Shown: positions 52,734-62,251 of the stretch, one piece after another
Position numbering within the stretch: the stretch's first letter is position 1
Layout of the letters: each line of letters starts with the position of its first letter
Assembly (NCBI GenBank): GCA_947452905.1
Contig: CANGEP010000010.1
Location: 1-64,000 of the forward strand
Length of the DNA stretch: 64,000 bases
Reading direction: 5' to 3'
Origin: Bacteroidota bacterium
Lineage (GTDB): Bacteria; Bacteroidota; Bacteroidia; Chitinophagales; Chitinophagaceae
Program-made: the position numbers and the translations under genes
Notes under the pieces: model-generated
The model's database searches: none
What the model was told of the DNA's origin: nothing
The model's input: only the letters and a program-made list of their open reading frames with translations

Positions 52734-55193
52734 TTAGCCTAAAGTGGCAAAGCTACGTTTTCGATTTTGCCACCAAAACCAACCTCCTACCCATAAAAAC
52801 AATAATGGACCTAAAACTAATAATAGTTGCCAAAACAAACGATTAGATACTAGTTTTTGACGATCTAAAACTCTTAACACGATTGTTTTTTGACGATTTT
52901 CTAAAAGTGAAGTTGGTTCATTTAAAAAGCTTATCGAATTCAAATAAAAATCACGATTACCAAATTGATATTCCTCCATAGGAAGCATGCCCATTGGAAG
53001 TGGAATAAAATTACCTTGCTCGTCAGGTTTTACTTGATTAGTTAAAATATTGGCATCTGACAAAACTATTTGCTTTGAGGATTGCAACGCAGATGCCTCA
53101 AATGATTTTCCTGTTGCTTTTTGAATACTATCTTTTTCGAGGCTTGAAATTCTATTTGCATATAAAGAGGAAAACTTACCCTCTAATAAAACAGCAACAG
53201 GTAAATGATGTTGGGCAAATTGCAACATATCAGATTCCCCTTTTACTGATTGTAGTGAAACCAAATTAGGGCTAGTAACTATTCGGCTACTCGTATCGGT
53301 AAAAAGTAAAATGGTTTTTTGTATGCCTGGCACTTTAAGTGTATCAATGGATGATGGAAAAGCTGTTAAAACTCTATCTATATTCTGTGAAAGAAAAGCA
53401 TTATCATTACCAGTTACAAAAGGATAATAGGGCCAAGGCACTCGATTCATAAGTGGGCTTCCATCAGGCTTTTTACCAGTAACCATGGCTACTTTGGCGC
53501 AATTTAAGTCCTGTACCAAATTACTATTAATACGCAAACCATATTTAAAAAACAAATCATCAAGTCCCAAACCCCTATCCATGGCTACATAAGAACCTTC
53601 TGAATTTCGCAAACTATCATACTCTGCATTTAGTTTATCAATAGCCCAAATAATATTTCCACCATGCATTATATATTGATCAATTTTTAGTTTATCAAGC
53701 ATAGTAAATGTTTGACTAGGCTTAACAATAAGTAAGGTTTTAATTTTACTAGGGTCAGGATACCCTTTTTTTAAATCAAACACTTTTAATTGATATTGCT
53801 CTTTAATGAGTGCACCTAAGTCATTCACTGTTAAATCGACGGGCTCCCCATTTCCAATTAAATAAGCAATAGTGGGAATTTCTTTTCGATGTAATAAATA
53901 AAGGGCTTGGGTAAATTTATTTTCAAGTAAGGCCTCTGCAGCATTTTCGTTGGCAATAGGATCCTCTTCGGGGATGTCTTTTACAATGTTATAAGGTTTA
54001 AAGTATTTTTTTGAGGACCTTAAATCAATGATATAAGGCGCTTTGCCGGGCACTTCCACTAAAGCCCCAGGCACTACTAATTGATCTACTCTTTTATCTT
54101 CTTTGCCATTTTCGTTTTGTATGCGTTCAATAGGTAAGCCAAGTTTCACTAAACTATCATAAAATTTATAGAGCGCTGTGTCTTTAAATAATTCATTGGG
54201 CACTTCAACAGTTATAGAAATTTGTGTTGGATTTATTTTCTTTAAATTAGTTAGTAATTGCAATGTGGCCGATGACATCTTTTGATAGGGTATGGGCAAG
54301 TCACCTCCTAGATAAACATGTATACTAGTTGGCGCATCAATAGCACGCACTAATTCCTTGGTTTTATTACTTAAAGTATAGCGATGATCCTGGGTTAGAT
54401 CAAGTTGCATTGGAAATAGATACACAATGATATTTAATGCTAAAACAGCACTGGTTACCCAAGTGTACTTTATGGTTCCTTTTATTTGCTCTACACTGCC
54501 GACTGTAAATAGAATAAGTAAAGATAAAAAATACACTTTATCCTTAGCCGCTATCAATCCCTTACTCATATTTTGGTAGTGTTCCGATATACCCAATTGT
54601 GTGAGATAATAATTACTGTTACTTGGTAATAAATTAAAAGCACTTACAGCATCAAACCCTTTGTACAAAAAAACACAAATTAAGATGGAGACAAGTATGG
54701 CAACTAAATTATTTTTTGTTTTTGCGCTTACAAAAACGCCTACTATCGTGTATACTGCTGCTAAAAAAAGTAAGCCAATATAGGAACCCAGTGTTGCACC
54801 CCAGTCTAAGCCGCCAATACTACTCAATTTATCCAAAGCAAAAGCATAAAACAAGGTGGGAACGATAGCTGTTACCACAATTAGGAATGCACCAAAAAAT
54901 TTAGCAATTACTAAATTATACTTTGATACTGGCAAGGTAGCTAATACTTCATAAGTGCCTTGCTTATACTCTTCCGAAAAACTGCGCATAGTAATAACAG
55001 GCACTAAAAAAAGTAATAGCCAAGGTGCAAAGTCAAAATAAACCTGCAAGGAGGCATAGCCAAAATCAAACACGTTGTAATTAGGTAAAACAAATAAAAG
55101 CAACCCGTTTACCAATAGATAAAAACTAATAATTAAATAGCCCGTTAAGCTACTAAAATATTGAGACCACTCTTTTTTACAAATTGACCACAT
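52734..55193 (-). CDS. gldFG: Fused gliding-motility ABC permease GldF and GldG
   Basis: An 819-residue fusion. Residues 1 to about 235 are an ABC-2 permease of GldF type (six helices, MRSFSEEYKQGTYEVL motif), and about 240-819 are GldG: a membrane helix, a periplasmic domain with GNGEP-like sites, and a C-terminal helix. In Flavobacterium johnsoniae GldF and GldG are separate subunits that work with the ATPase GldA; here gldA is not adjacent. The ATG was chosen over a TTG three codons upstream. An exact -7 box TAGCTTTG lies 6 nt from the ATG. Gliding itself is inferred, since the family also occurs in non-gliders. Confidence 0.9.
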   Translation of the reverse strand: MWSICKKEWSQYFSSLTGYLIISFYLLVNGLLLFVLPNYNVFDFGYASLQVYFDFAPWLLLFLVPVITMRSFSEEYKQGTYEVLATLPVSKYNLVIAKFFGAFLIVVTAIVPTLFYAFALDKLSSIGGLDWGATLGSYIGLLFLAAVYTIVGVFVSAKTKNNLVAILVSILICVFLYKGFDAVSAFNLLPSNSNYYLTQLGISEHYQNMSKGLIAAKDKVYFLSLLILFTVGSVEQIKGTIKYTWVTSAVLALNIIVYLFPMQLDLTQDHRYTLSNKTKELVRAIDAPTSIHVYLGGDLPIPYQKMSSATLQLLTNLKKINPTQISITVEVPNELFKDTALYKFYDSLVKLGLPIERIQNENGKEDKRVDQLVVPGALVEVPGKAPYIIDLRSSKKYFKPYNIVKDIPEEDPIANENAAEALLENKFTQALYLLHRKEIPTIAYLIGNGEPVDLTVNDLGALIKEQYQLKVFDLKKGYPDPSKIKTLLIVKPSQTFTMLDKLKIDQYIMHGGNIIWAIDKLNAEYDSLRNSEGSYVAMDRGLGLDDLFFKYGLRINSNLVQDLNCAKVAMVTGKKPDGSPLMNRVPWPYYPFVTGNDNAFLSQNIDRVLTAFPSSIDTLKVPGIQKTILLFTDTSSRIVTSPNLVSLQSVKGESDMLQFAQHHLPVAVLLEGKFSSLYANRISSLEKDSIQKATGKSFEASALQSSKQIVLSDANILTNQVKPDEQGNFIPLPMGMLPMEEYQFGNRDFYLNSISFLNEPTSLLENRQKTIVLRVLDRQKLVSNRLFWQLLLVLGPLLFLWVGGWFWWQNRKRSFATLG

Positions 55194-55199
55194 AAGTAA

Positions 55200-55207
55200 C
55201 AAAGCTA
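55200..55207 (-). promoter_or_regulatory. gldFG promoter -7 box, 6 nt before ATG
   Basis: TAGCTTTG on the minus strand matches TAnnTTTG exactly. It lies immediately downstream of the iscA terminator, so gldFG transcription restarts here. Confidence 0.55.
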
Positions 55208-55208
55208 C

Positions 55209-55245
55209 AAAAAAAAGACCCTCTGAACTTGGTAGCTAGAGGGTC
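55209..55245 (-). terminator. Intrinsic terminator downstream of iscA
   Basis: A perfect 8-bp stem (GACCCTCT 55217-55224 with AGAGGGTC 55238-55245) is followed on the minus strand by a run of eight T residues. It ends the iscS-iscU-iscA transcript. Confidence 0.9.
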
Positions 55246-55265
55246 CTGTAATTATTTAAAATTCC

Positions 55266-55619
55266 TTATACAGCAAAACTTTCTCCACAACCACAACTGC
55301 GACTAGCATTTGGATTGTTAAAATAAAAACCTTTGCCATTTAAGCCATCCGAAAAATCTAATTCAGTATTTACCAAGTATAAAAAACTCTTTAAATCGGT
55401 AACCACTTTCACCCCATTATCCTCAAAAACCTGATCCATAGGTTTAACCTCATTGTCAAAGTCTAATTTGTAACTTAAGCCAGAGCAGCCACCCCCTACA
55501 ACACCCACTCTTAAAAAATAGGCGGGGTCGTTGGCGATATTGGCATCTTGCATAAGCTGTACCACTTTTGCTTTTGCTTTATCGCTTACTAAAATTGTAT
55601 TTTCTGCTACTGCACTCAT
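55266..55619 (-). CDS. iscA: Iron-sulfur cluster assembly protein IscA/HesB type
   Basis: A-type Fe-S carrier of 117 residues with the three conserved cysteines C45 (GGGCSGLSY), C109 and C111 (SCGCGESF). It receives clusters from IscU and passes them to targets. It is the third gene of a compact iscS-iscU-iscA operon, 8 nt after iscU, and is followed by a terminator. IscA, ErpA and SufA cannot be told apart by sequence alone, so the symbol is based on context. Confidence 0.92.
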   Translation of the reverse strand: MSAVAENTILVSDKAKAKVVQLMQDANIANDPAYFLRVGVVGGGCSGLSYKLDFDNEVKPMDQVFEDNGVKVVTDLKSFLYLVNTELDFSDGLNGKGFYFNNPNASRSCGCGESFAV

Positions 55620-55627
55620 CTTTTTAA

Positions 55628-56044
55628 TTAGTGGATACGTTCTTCAAAAACTAATTCTTCTAAACCATTCTTTTTACGGTAATCGTTGATAGCCGATTTA
55701 ATAGCATCTTCTGCTAAAACAGAACAGTGAATTTTTACAGGAGGTAAATTTAATTCTTCCACTAAATCCATGTTATCTATTTTAACCGCTTCGTCTACAG
55801 ACTTTCCTTTTAACCACTCAGTAGCTAATGAAGAAGAAGCAATAGCAGAACCACATCCAAAAGTTTTAAATTTTGCATCAGTGATTATTCCTGTAGCTTC
55901 ATCTACTTGTATTTGCAAACGCATAACGTCGCCACATTCTGGAGCACCTACTAAACCAGTACCAACACTTTTAGAACCTTTATCTAAAGTTCCAACGTTT
56001 TTAGGATTAGAATAATGATCAATTACTTTATCTGAGTATGCCAT
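55628..56044 (-). CDS. iscU: Iron-sulfur cluster scaffold protein IscU
   Basis: Scaffold on which 2Fe-2S clusters are built. The 138-residue protein has the three ligand cysteines C37 (APECGD), C64 (FGCGSA) and C107 (IHCSVLAEDA), plus D39 which promotes cluster release. The LPPVK-type motif (LPPVKIHCS) that contacts the HscA chaperone is present, although hscA and hscB are not in the window. It lies between iscS and iscA, 37 nt after iscS. Confidence 0.96.
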   Translation of the reverse strand: MAYSDKVIDHYSNPKNVGTLDKGSKSVGTGLVGAPECGDVMRLQIQVDEATGIITDAKFKTFGCGSAIASSSLATEWLKGKSVDEAVKIDNMDLVEELNLPPVKIHCSVLAEDAIKSAINDYRKKNGLEELVFEERIH

Positions 56045-56081
56045 GATTGTATGTTTTAATTATGTTGAATAATATTTTTTA

Positions 56082-57299
56082 TTAGTGATGTGCCCATTGT
56101 ATAGAATCAATGTCGACTCCTTCCTTGAACATTTCCCAAAGTGGGCTCATCTCTCTTAGCTTTAAAACAGTATCAGTAACTGCTTTAATAGTAAAATCGA
56201 TTTGCTCTTCGGTAGTATAACGACCTAAGCCAAAACGCAATGAACTGTGTGCTAAATCATCGCCTAAGCCTAGTGCTTTTAAAACATAGCTAGGTTCTAA
56301 AGAAGCAGAAGTACAAGCCGATCCAGAAGATAAAGCGATGTCTTTATTAAAGCCCATCATCAAACCTTCTCCTTCGACGTATTTGAAAGAAATATTACTT
56401 ACATGTGGTAAACGATGTGCAGGATTTCCATTTACATAAGACTCATCAATTTGCTTTAAAGCATTTTCTAACTTATCTCTTAATTTAGAAATTCTTTCTG
56501 TATCAGCAGCCATATCTGTTCTAGCAATTTCTGCAGCTTTACCAAATCCAACAATACCGGGTACATTTAAAGTACCACTTCTCATACCTCTTTCGTGGCC
56601 ACCGCCATCCATTTGTGCTGTTACCTTTACTCTTGGATTTTTACGACGAACATATAAAGCACCTACCCCTTTCGGACCATACATTTTATGCGCTGTAAAA
56701 GCCATGATATCGATACCATCTGCATTTACATCCACTGGAATTTTTCCTACCGCTTGAACACCATCAGTAAAAAATAAAGCGCCATGTTTTTTAGCAATCG
56801 CACTAATTTCTTTTACTGGTTGAATTACACCTATCTCATTATTAGCATACATGATAGCTACTAAAATGGTCGTAGGTCTCATGGCAGCTTCTAAAGCTTT
56901 TAAGTCGATTAAACCATCAGGTTGTACTTCTAGATAAGTTACTTCGGCACCTAATTTTTCGAGGTGCTTACAAGTATCTAAAACCGCTTTGTGCTCTGTA
57001 GTACAAGTGATAATATGATTGCCTTTACTAGCATACATTTCGTATACCCCTTTAATAGCTAAATTATCGCCCTCTGTAGCACCAGAAGTGAATATAATTT
57101 CTTTAGGATCTGCACCAATTAACTTTGCTACTTGCTCACGCGCATAGTCAACAGCCTCTTCTGCATGCCATCCAAAAGAATGGTTTCTGCTTGCTGCGTT
57201 TCCGAAGTTTTCAGTGAAATAAGGGATCATTGCTTCCAAAACCCTTGGATCCATGGGAGTGGTTGCATTATGATCAAGATAAATTGGTAATTTTAACAT
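56082..57299 (-). CDS. iscS: Cysteine desulfurase IscS
   Basis: PLP enzyme that releases sulfur from cysteine as a persulfide. The 405-residue protein has the PLP lysine K205 in AHKMYGPKG, the catalytic cysteine C329 in [10 protein letters not shown] within a long flexible loop, as in class I IscS rather than SufS, and a C-terminal ending near the IscU-binding surface. It heads the isc operon. An exact -7 box TACTTTTG lies at 57328-57335, 28 nt upstream. No iscR repressor precedes it, unlike in proteobacteria. Confidence 0.96.
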   Translation of the reverse strand: MLKLPIYLDHNATTPMDPRVLEAMIPYFTENFGNAASRNHSFGWHAEEAVDYAREQVAKLIGADPKEIIFTSGATEGDNLAIKGVYEMYASKGNHIITCTTEHKAVLDTCKHLEKLGAEVTYLEVQPDGLIDLKALEAAMRPTTILVAIMYANNEIGVIQPVKEISAIAKKHGALFFTDGVQAVGKIPVDVNADGIDIMAFTAHKMYGPKGVGALYVRRKNPRVKVTAQMDGGGHERGMRSGTLNVPGIVGFGKAAEIARTDMAADTERISKLRDKLENALKQIDESYVNGNPAHRLPHVSNISFKYVEGEGLMMGFNKDIALSSGSACTSASLEPSYVLKALGLGDDLAHSSLRFGLGRYTTEEQIDFTIKAVTDTVLKLREMSPLWEMFKEGVDIDSIQWAHH

Positions 57300-57410
57300 A
57301 GCCGAGTATAATTTTTTTCTAAGGGTACAAAAGTAAAGCTTAGTCTTTGATTATATGGATTTCGGCTTTGTAGAAAGGCATTTTTTTCCCAATTCGTAAA
57401 ACCACCTAAA

Positions 57411-57815
57411 ATGGGCTATAATGTAGAACACATAGGCATTGCAGTAAAAAATCTAAACCTAAGCATTCCCCTTTTCGAAAGGCTTTTAGGAAGCCCCTGT
57501 TATAAAACCGAAAACATTGACATTGAAAAGGTAAATACGGCCTTTTTTTTACCTCAAGGTGCTAAAATTGAACTCTTGGAAAGTACCGACCCCGAAGGAG
57601 TGATTGCGAAATTTATTGCTAAAAAAGGGGAAGGAATGCATCATATCGCGTTTGAAGTACCCGATATTTTGGCAGAAATGGATCGTCTTAAAAAAGAAGG
57701 TTTTACTTTGTTAAATGAATCCCCAAAGCAGGGTGCGGATAATAAGCTGGTTTGTTTTGTACATCCAAAAGACAGCAATGGAGTGCTCATCGAACTTTGC
57801 CAAACAATCACTTAA
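57411..57815 (+). CDS. mce: Methylmalonyl-CoA epimerase
   Basis: Interconverts the (R) and (S) forms of methylmalonyl-CoA in propionate metabolism, next to the B12-dependent mutase. The 134-residue protein is a vicinal-oxygen-chelate (glyoxalase) fold with H6 in VEHIGIAV, a His pair in MHHIAFEV (about 78) and a C-terminal metal-ligand Glu in GVLIELCQ. No mutase subunit is nearby. It overlaps the convergent rnc gene by 4 nt. The organism also uses a B12-dependent ribonucleotide reductase. Confidence 0.93.
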   Translation: MGYNVEHIGIAVKNLNLSIPLFERLLGSPCYKTENIDIEKVNTAFFLPQGAKIELLESTDPEGVIAKFIAKKGEGMHHIAFEVPDILAEMDRLKKEGFTLLNESPKQGADNKLVCFVHPKDSNGVLIELCQTIT

Positions 57816-58519
57816 ATTCCTAAAACTTCGATGGCTTTTTGGGCTGCTAATTGACTAGCATCTTTTTTAGTGAATCCCTTTTGGCTGGCAACCACTTCTC
57901 CATCAAGTACCACATTGATAGTAAATAATCTACGACGACCTTCCAATTGCTCACCAGCTAAAACAAAATCAATTTGTTTACCTTGTTTAAGCGCCCATCC
58001 AATAATTTTATTTTTAATATTGATGTCTATTTGTTCTAAATCATCCATGAACAAATAGGGTTGAATCATTTTTTCAACGATCCACTTTTTTGTAAAATCA
58101 TATTTCTTGTCCAAATAAATGGCTCCTACCAAGGCCTCCAAAGTATTACCAAAAATTTGACTTGTTTTTAAACCACCATCAAGTTTATTAAATCTCGTCA
58201 TTTTTCGAATACCCATTTGTATAGCAATATTATTAAGCTGTGCACGATTTACCATCTTAGATCGCATCTCAGTTAAAAAACCTTCCCCTTTGTAGGGGTA
58301 TTTTTTAAATAAATAATCGGCTACCACTGTGCCAATAACTGCATCTCCTAAAAACTCTAATCGCTCATTATTTTCGGTAGGATTATCTTTTACAGAGCGA
58401 TGATTGAGGGCTGTTTGAAAAAGTACAATATTGCGTGTATGATAACCAATAAGATGATGCAAGTCGGCAGCAAATCCTGTTTTTTTAAACAGCGAAATAA
58501 ATTGATGTATGCGTTTCAC
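57812..58519 (-). CDS. rnc: Ribonuclease III
   Basis: Double-strand-specific RNase for rRNA and mRNA processing. The 235-residue protein has the nuclease domain (about 15-150) with the signature NERLEFLGDAVIG and the later catalytic acidic residues in TLEALVGAIYLD, followed by a double-stranded RNA-binding domain (about 165-235, ending KKDASQLAAQKAIEVLG). The start codon is GTG, 13 nt after fabF. The acpP-fabF-rnc order is typical of Bacteroidota and other bacteria. Confidence 0.97.
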   Translation of the reverse strand: MKRIHQFISLFKKTGFAADLHHLIGYHTRNIVLFQTALNHRSVKDNPTENNERLEFLGDAVIGTVVADYLFKKYPYKGEGFLTEMRSKMVNRAQLNNIAIQMGIRKMTRFNKLDGGLKTSQIFGNTLEALVGAIYLDKKYDFTKKWIVEKMIQPYLFMDDLEQIDINIKNKIIGWALKQGKQIDFVLAGEQLEGRRRLFTINVVLDGEVVASQKGFTKKDASQLAAQKAIEVLGI

Positions 58520-58532
58520 TCGTAGTGCTTAA

Positions 58533-59786
58533 TTAAGCCTTGTACTTTTTTACAATAACACAAGCATTGTGACCACCAAAACCAAAAGTATTACTTAAGG
58601 CTGCATTCACTACTCTCTTTTGTGCTTTGTTGAAAGTAAAATTAAGTCTGTTATCTAATTCAGGATCATCGGTGAAATGATTAATAGTGGGAGGGATAAT
58701 ATCATGTATCACAGACTTAATACAAGCTATTGCCTCAATCACTCCTGCAGCTCCTAAACAGTGACCCGTCATTGATTTAGTAGAGCTAATATTTAAATGA
58801 TATGCATGCTCACCAAATACCTCAGTAATGGCTTTTGCTTCGGCAATATCTCCTAAAGGGGTAGAAGTGCCATGCGTATTTATATAATCAATTTCGTTGG
58901 CTTGCATACCCGCATCTCTCAAAGCAGCTTGCATTACATTGCGCGCACCCAAACCTTCTGGATGAGGTGCAGTTAAATGGTAAGCATCGGCAGTAGCTCC
59001 ACCACCTACTACTTCACAATATATTTTAGCACCACGTCTTATAGCGTGTTCTAATTCCTCTAATACTAAAACCCCACTTGCCTCACCCATTATAAAACCA
59101 TCTCTGTCTTTATCATAAGGACGGCTTGCTGTTTTTGGATCATCGTTTCGCTCACTCATTGCTTTCATGGCATTAAACCCACCCATACCCGCTACCCCAA
59201 TTACCGCTTCAGCACCTCCCGTAATAATTATATCTGCCTTGCCTAATTTTAAATTATCCATTGCCGTAATAATGGCGTTGGTAGAAGATGCACAAGCACT
59301 TACCACTGCAAAATTGGGACCTCTAAAACCATGCTTCATAGAGATTTGACCAGCAGCAATATCTAAAATCATTTTAGGAATAAAAAAAGGATTAAATCTG
59401 GGTGTGCCATCTCCATGTACAAAATTGGTAACCTCTTCGGTAAAAGTGGTTAAGCCTCCAATACCACTCGCAAAAATTACACCTACTCTATCATGATCCA
59501 CATTCTCTTTAGTAATACCAGCATCTTCAACCGCTTGATCACTTGCCACTAAAGCAATTTGTGCAAAACGATCTAATTTTCTCGCTTCCTTACGATCCAT
59601 ATGATTGGTAGGATCAAAACCTTTGATTTCACATGCAAATCGTGTTTTGAATTTAGAAGCATCAAACTGCGTTATCATATCCGCGCCAGAAACACCATTT
59701 ATTAAATTATCCCAATAGGTCTCTAAATTATTGCCAATGGGAGTAAGGGTTCCTATTCCTGTTACTACAATGCGTTTGACTTGCAT
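58533..59786 (-). CDS. fabF: 3-oxoacyl-[acyl-carrier-protein] synthase II
   Basis: Elongates acyl-ACP with malonyl-ACP. The 417-residue protein has the Cys-His-His catalytic triad: C165 in VVSACASSTNA, a His in NTHGTSTPLGD and a second His in KSMTGHCLGAAG. It lies 90 nt downstream of acpP with an attenuator-like hairpin between them, and 13 nt upstream of rnc. FabB versus FabF was decided by context with acpP and length. Confidence 0.97.
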   Translation of the reverse strand: MQVKRIVVTGIGTLTPIGNNLETYWDNLINGVSGADMITQFDASKFKTRFACEIKGFDPTNHMDRKEARKLDRFAQIALVASDQAVEDAGITKENVDHDRVGVIFASGIGGLTTFTEEVTNFVHGDGTPRFNPFFIPKMILDIAAGQISMKHGFRGPNFAVVSACASSTNAIITAMDNLKLGKADIIITGGAEAVIGVAGMGGFNAMKAMSERNDDPKTASRPYDKDRDGFIMGEASGVLVLEELEHAIRRGAKIYCEVVGGGATADAYHLTAPHPEGLGARNVMQAALRDAGMQANEIDYINTHGTSTPLGDIAEAKAITEVFGEHAYHLNISSTKSMTGHCLGAAGVIEAIACIKSVIHDIIPPTINHFTDDPELDNRLNFTFNKAQKRVVNAALSNTFGFGGHNACVIVKKYKA

Positions 59787-59809
59787 GGAAGGTTGTTTTT
59801 AAATTTAAA

Positions 59810-59848
59810 AATCCGCCTTTAAAGCATAAAGGCTCAAAAAGGCGGATT
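59810..59848 (-). terminator. Hairpin between acpP and fabF, possible partial terminator
   Basis: A perfect 11-bp stem (59810-59820 with 59838-59848, core ATCCGCCTTT) closes a 17-nt loop and is followed on the minus strand by TTTT and AT-rich DNA. It could lower fabF expression relative to acpP, which needs to be abundant. No promoter for fabF is evident. Confidence 0.75.
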
Positions 59849-59876
59849 AAAATATGCCGTAAGTTAAAGGCAAAAC

Positions 59877-60113
59877 TTATTTCGCGTGTTCTTCGATATA
59901 AGCAACTGCTTGACCAACGGTTGTAATAGTTTCTGCTTGTTCGTCTGGGATAGAAATATTGAATTCTTTTTCAAACTCCATGATTAACTCAACGGTGTCT
60001 AAAGAATCCGCACCCAAATCATTTGTAAATGACGCTTCGTTAGTAACTTCTGCTTCATCAACACCTAATTTGTCAACGATAATTTTTTTAACTCTAGTAG
60101 CGATGTCTGACAT
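59877..60113 (-). CDS. acpP: Acyl carrier protein
   Basis: Carries fatty-acyl chains on a phosphopantetheine attached to S37 in [12 protein letters not shown]. At 78 residues and strongly acidic, it is a typical ACP. It leads acpP-fabF-rnc. An exact -7 box TATTTTTG lies at 60137-60144, 23 nt upstream of the ATG. A partial terminator separates it from fabF, matching the need for more ACP than FabF. Confidence 0.98.
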   Translation of the reverse strand: MSDIATRVKKIIVDKLGVDEAEVTNEASFTNDLGADSLDTVELIMEFEKEFNISIPDEQAETITTVGQAVAYIEEHAK

Positions 60114-60136
60114 TGTAAAAAGTTTTGTTTACGGCG

Positions 60137-60144
60137 CAAAAATA
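60137..60144 (-). promoter_or_regulatory. acpP promoter -7 box (TATTTTTG)
   Basis: Exact TAnnTTTG match on the minus strand, 23 nt before the ATG. No clear -33 element is seen. Confidence 0.5.
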
Positions 60145-60285
60145 TACTTTTTGTTAAAATACACGTATTTTATTTGTCTTTTTGTTTGCACATTTTAAAG
60201 AGACTTTCCTAATTAAGGCTAAATAGGCTTATTTATCTCATAAAATGAACTAAAAAGACTGAAAAACAAGGATTTAAACGAACAA

Positions 60286-60750
60286 TTAGTAGTTGTTCAA
60301 AATACCTCTTATCTCATGCTGATCCTCCATACTTATGTTTTGTTTGGGGATAAGAAAGAAGGTCTTAGGACCAAAATAAAAATGAAAAAAGTCGGGGCTT
60401 TCAAAATAATGACTTAACTCTTTCCATTCCCAACTCGCTTCCCCTTCTTGGCCCTGTAAATTAGCCCCTATAGAAGTAAAGCTAAATTGCCAGCTATATT
60501 TAAAGAGCTCCGTTTTTCTATAAAAAGTATTGGGAAGGATGTACCAAAAAAATAACATAAGTACTATCCACAATAGCGAACCCAATAAAAAAGGCTCTGG
60601 ACGAATCTTTTTCATAAACAACAAAACAGCTGTAACAATAGCATAAATATTTACAACAATCATCAATACTTTAATCTCAGATTGTTTAATAAAATGATAG
60701 CGCAAAGCTTGTAATACCTGTGCTTTAATATAGTTCAATGTATAGGTCAT
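60286..60750 (-). CDS. YcxB-like membrane protein
   Basis: A 154-residue protein with two membrane helices (about 25-45 and 50-70) and a C-terminal cytosolic part (about 85-154) that matches the YcxB-like fold, with the strand-rich WEWKELSHYFESPDFFHFYF and FFLIPKQNIS. Function of this family is unknown. The ATG (MTYTLNY) was preferred; an in-frame extension of 28 residues upstream would cover an exact -7 box TATCTTTG at 60776-60783. It is divergent from the sugar-transport operon and may be independent of it. Confidence 0.72.
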   Translation of the reverse strand: MTYTLNYIKAQVLQALRYHFIKQSEIKVLMIVVNIYAIVTAVLLFMKKIRPEPFLLGSLLWIVLMLFFWYILPNTFYRKTELFKYSWQFSFTSIGANLQGQEGEASWEWKELSHYFESPDFFHFYFGPKTFFLIPKQNISMEDQHEIRGILNNY

Positions 60751-60909
60751 AGCATAGAAATGGGTTAATCCCTTACAAAGATACGCAGCGCAAAGGTTTG
60801 CGGTTAATAAAATATCCAAAAAACTAAAAATCAAACTTATAAAAACAATACAAAAAATACAAAATGACTATATTGAGTGGCGCTTTGCTTAGTTCCTAAA
60901 ACAAACCAT

Positions 60910-62214
60910 ATGTCATTTAAACCCAAGTTGAGTTTTGCTCAAATCATCAACATGAATGTTGGCTTTTTGGGCATTCAATACAGTTTCGGATTACAACAAT
61001 CCGCAGTGAATCCCATCTATGATATGTTGGGGGCAAGTCCAGATCAAATTCCATTATTGAATTTGGCAGGCCCTATGACGGGCTTACTTATTCAACCTAT
61101 TATTGGAGCCATGAGTGATAAAACATGGTCACCTCGTTTTGGTCGTCGAAAGCCTTATTTTATGATCGGCGCCATTTTATGTAGTTTATGTTTATTCTTA
61201 TACCCCTTTAGTAGTGCTTTATGGATGGCAGTAGGTTTATTATGGATACTAGATGCTGCCAACAATACCGCCATGGAACCTTATCGTGCTTTTATTGCCG
61301 ATAAATTACCAAATGAACAACATGCCGCTGGTTTTCTAACGCAAAGTTTTTTTACGGGCCTAGGAATTACCTTAGCCAATCTTTCTTTATTTGTTTTTCA
61401 GAAAAAAATTAGTGGCCATTATGGTAGCCTTCCATACTGGGTGTATGCAAGTTTTTTCTTGGGCACCATTTGCTCTATAGCTTCCGTAAGTTGGTCGGTA
61501 TATAAAACGCCAGAGATTCCTCCTACAACAGAAGAACTTGAGGCCTTAAAAAAAGAACCACTGCAACTATTTACTCCTTTTAAAGAAATTACTTCAGCTA
61601 TAAAAACAATGCCAAAAGTAATGTGGCAATTAGCATTGGTATATATGTTTCAGTGGTATGCTCTTTTTTGTTATTGGCAAAACGCTTCTAAAAGTATTGC
61701 TCAATCAGTATTTAACACAACTACTTATCAAAACAATCCCGCCTACGATGAAGCAGTTGGTTGGACAGGCTTGGTAAACGGCTGGTATAATGTAGTCACT
61801 TTTTTATCGGCTTTTGCATTACTATGGTTGGCCAAAAAAATTAGCCCAAAATTAATTCACATCATTTGTTTATTTATAGCAGGTGTTGGCTTGTTGATAT
61901 TTCCTCATATCACCGATAAAAATTTATTGTTTATACCCATGACTGGCTTTGGTATTGCATGGGCAAGTATGATGGGCATTCCCTATTTATTAGTGGTACA
62001 TAAAATACCAAAGGAACGATACGGTGTATACATGGGTATTATTAATATGATGATTGTAATTCCAATGCTCATTCAAAATTTAAGCTTTGGTTATATTTTA
62101 AAACATTTCTTACAAAATGATCCGGGTAAAGCTATCAGTTTTGCTGGGCTCTTTTTACTCATTGCTTCCTTATTAACTTTTTTTATTAAAACCGAGAAGC
62201 CATCAACAGATTAG
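60910..62214 (+). CDS. MFS sugar transporter (SLC45/sucrose-type)
   Basis: A 434-residue inner-membrane transporter with 11-12 helices. The loop between helices 2 and 3 reads SDKTWSPRFGRRKPY, the pattern of sucrose/maltose proton symporters and related glycoside-cation transporters. The ATG was preferred over an upstream GTG because the first helix follows it and homologues start there. The following fructokinase and amylosucrase genes suggest sucrose as the substrate; this is inference. A weak -7 box is possible at 60878-60885 but not convincing. Confidence 0.87.
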   Translation: MSFKPKLSFAQIINMNVGFLGIQYSFGLQQSAVNPIYDMLGASPDQIPLLNLAGPMTGLLIQPIIGAMSDKTWSPRFGRRKPYFMIGAILCSLCLFLYPFSSALWMAVGLLWILDAANNTAMEPYRAFIADKLPNEQHAAGFLTQSFFTGLGITLANLSLFVFQKKISGHYGSLPYWVYASFFLGTICSIASVSWSVYKTPEIPPTTEELEALKKEPLQLFTPFKEITSAIKTMPKVMWQLALVYMFQWYALFCYWQNASKSIAQSVFNTTTYQNNPAYDEAVGWTGLVNGWYNVVTFLSAFALLWLAKKISPKLIHIICLFIAGVGLLIFPHITDKNLLFIPMTGFGIAWASMMGIPYLLVVHKIPKERYGVYMGIINMMIVIPMLIQNLSFGYILKHFLQNDPGKAISFAGLFLLIASLLTFFIKTEKPSTD

Positions 62215-62251
62215 GTAAGTTAAATCCAAAGGCAAACACAAAAAATAGTTT

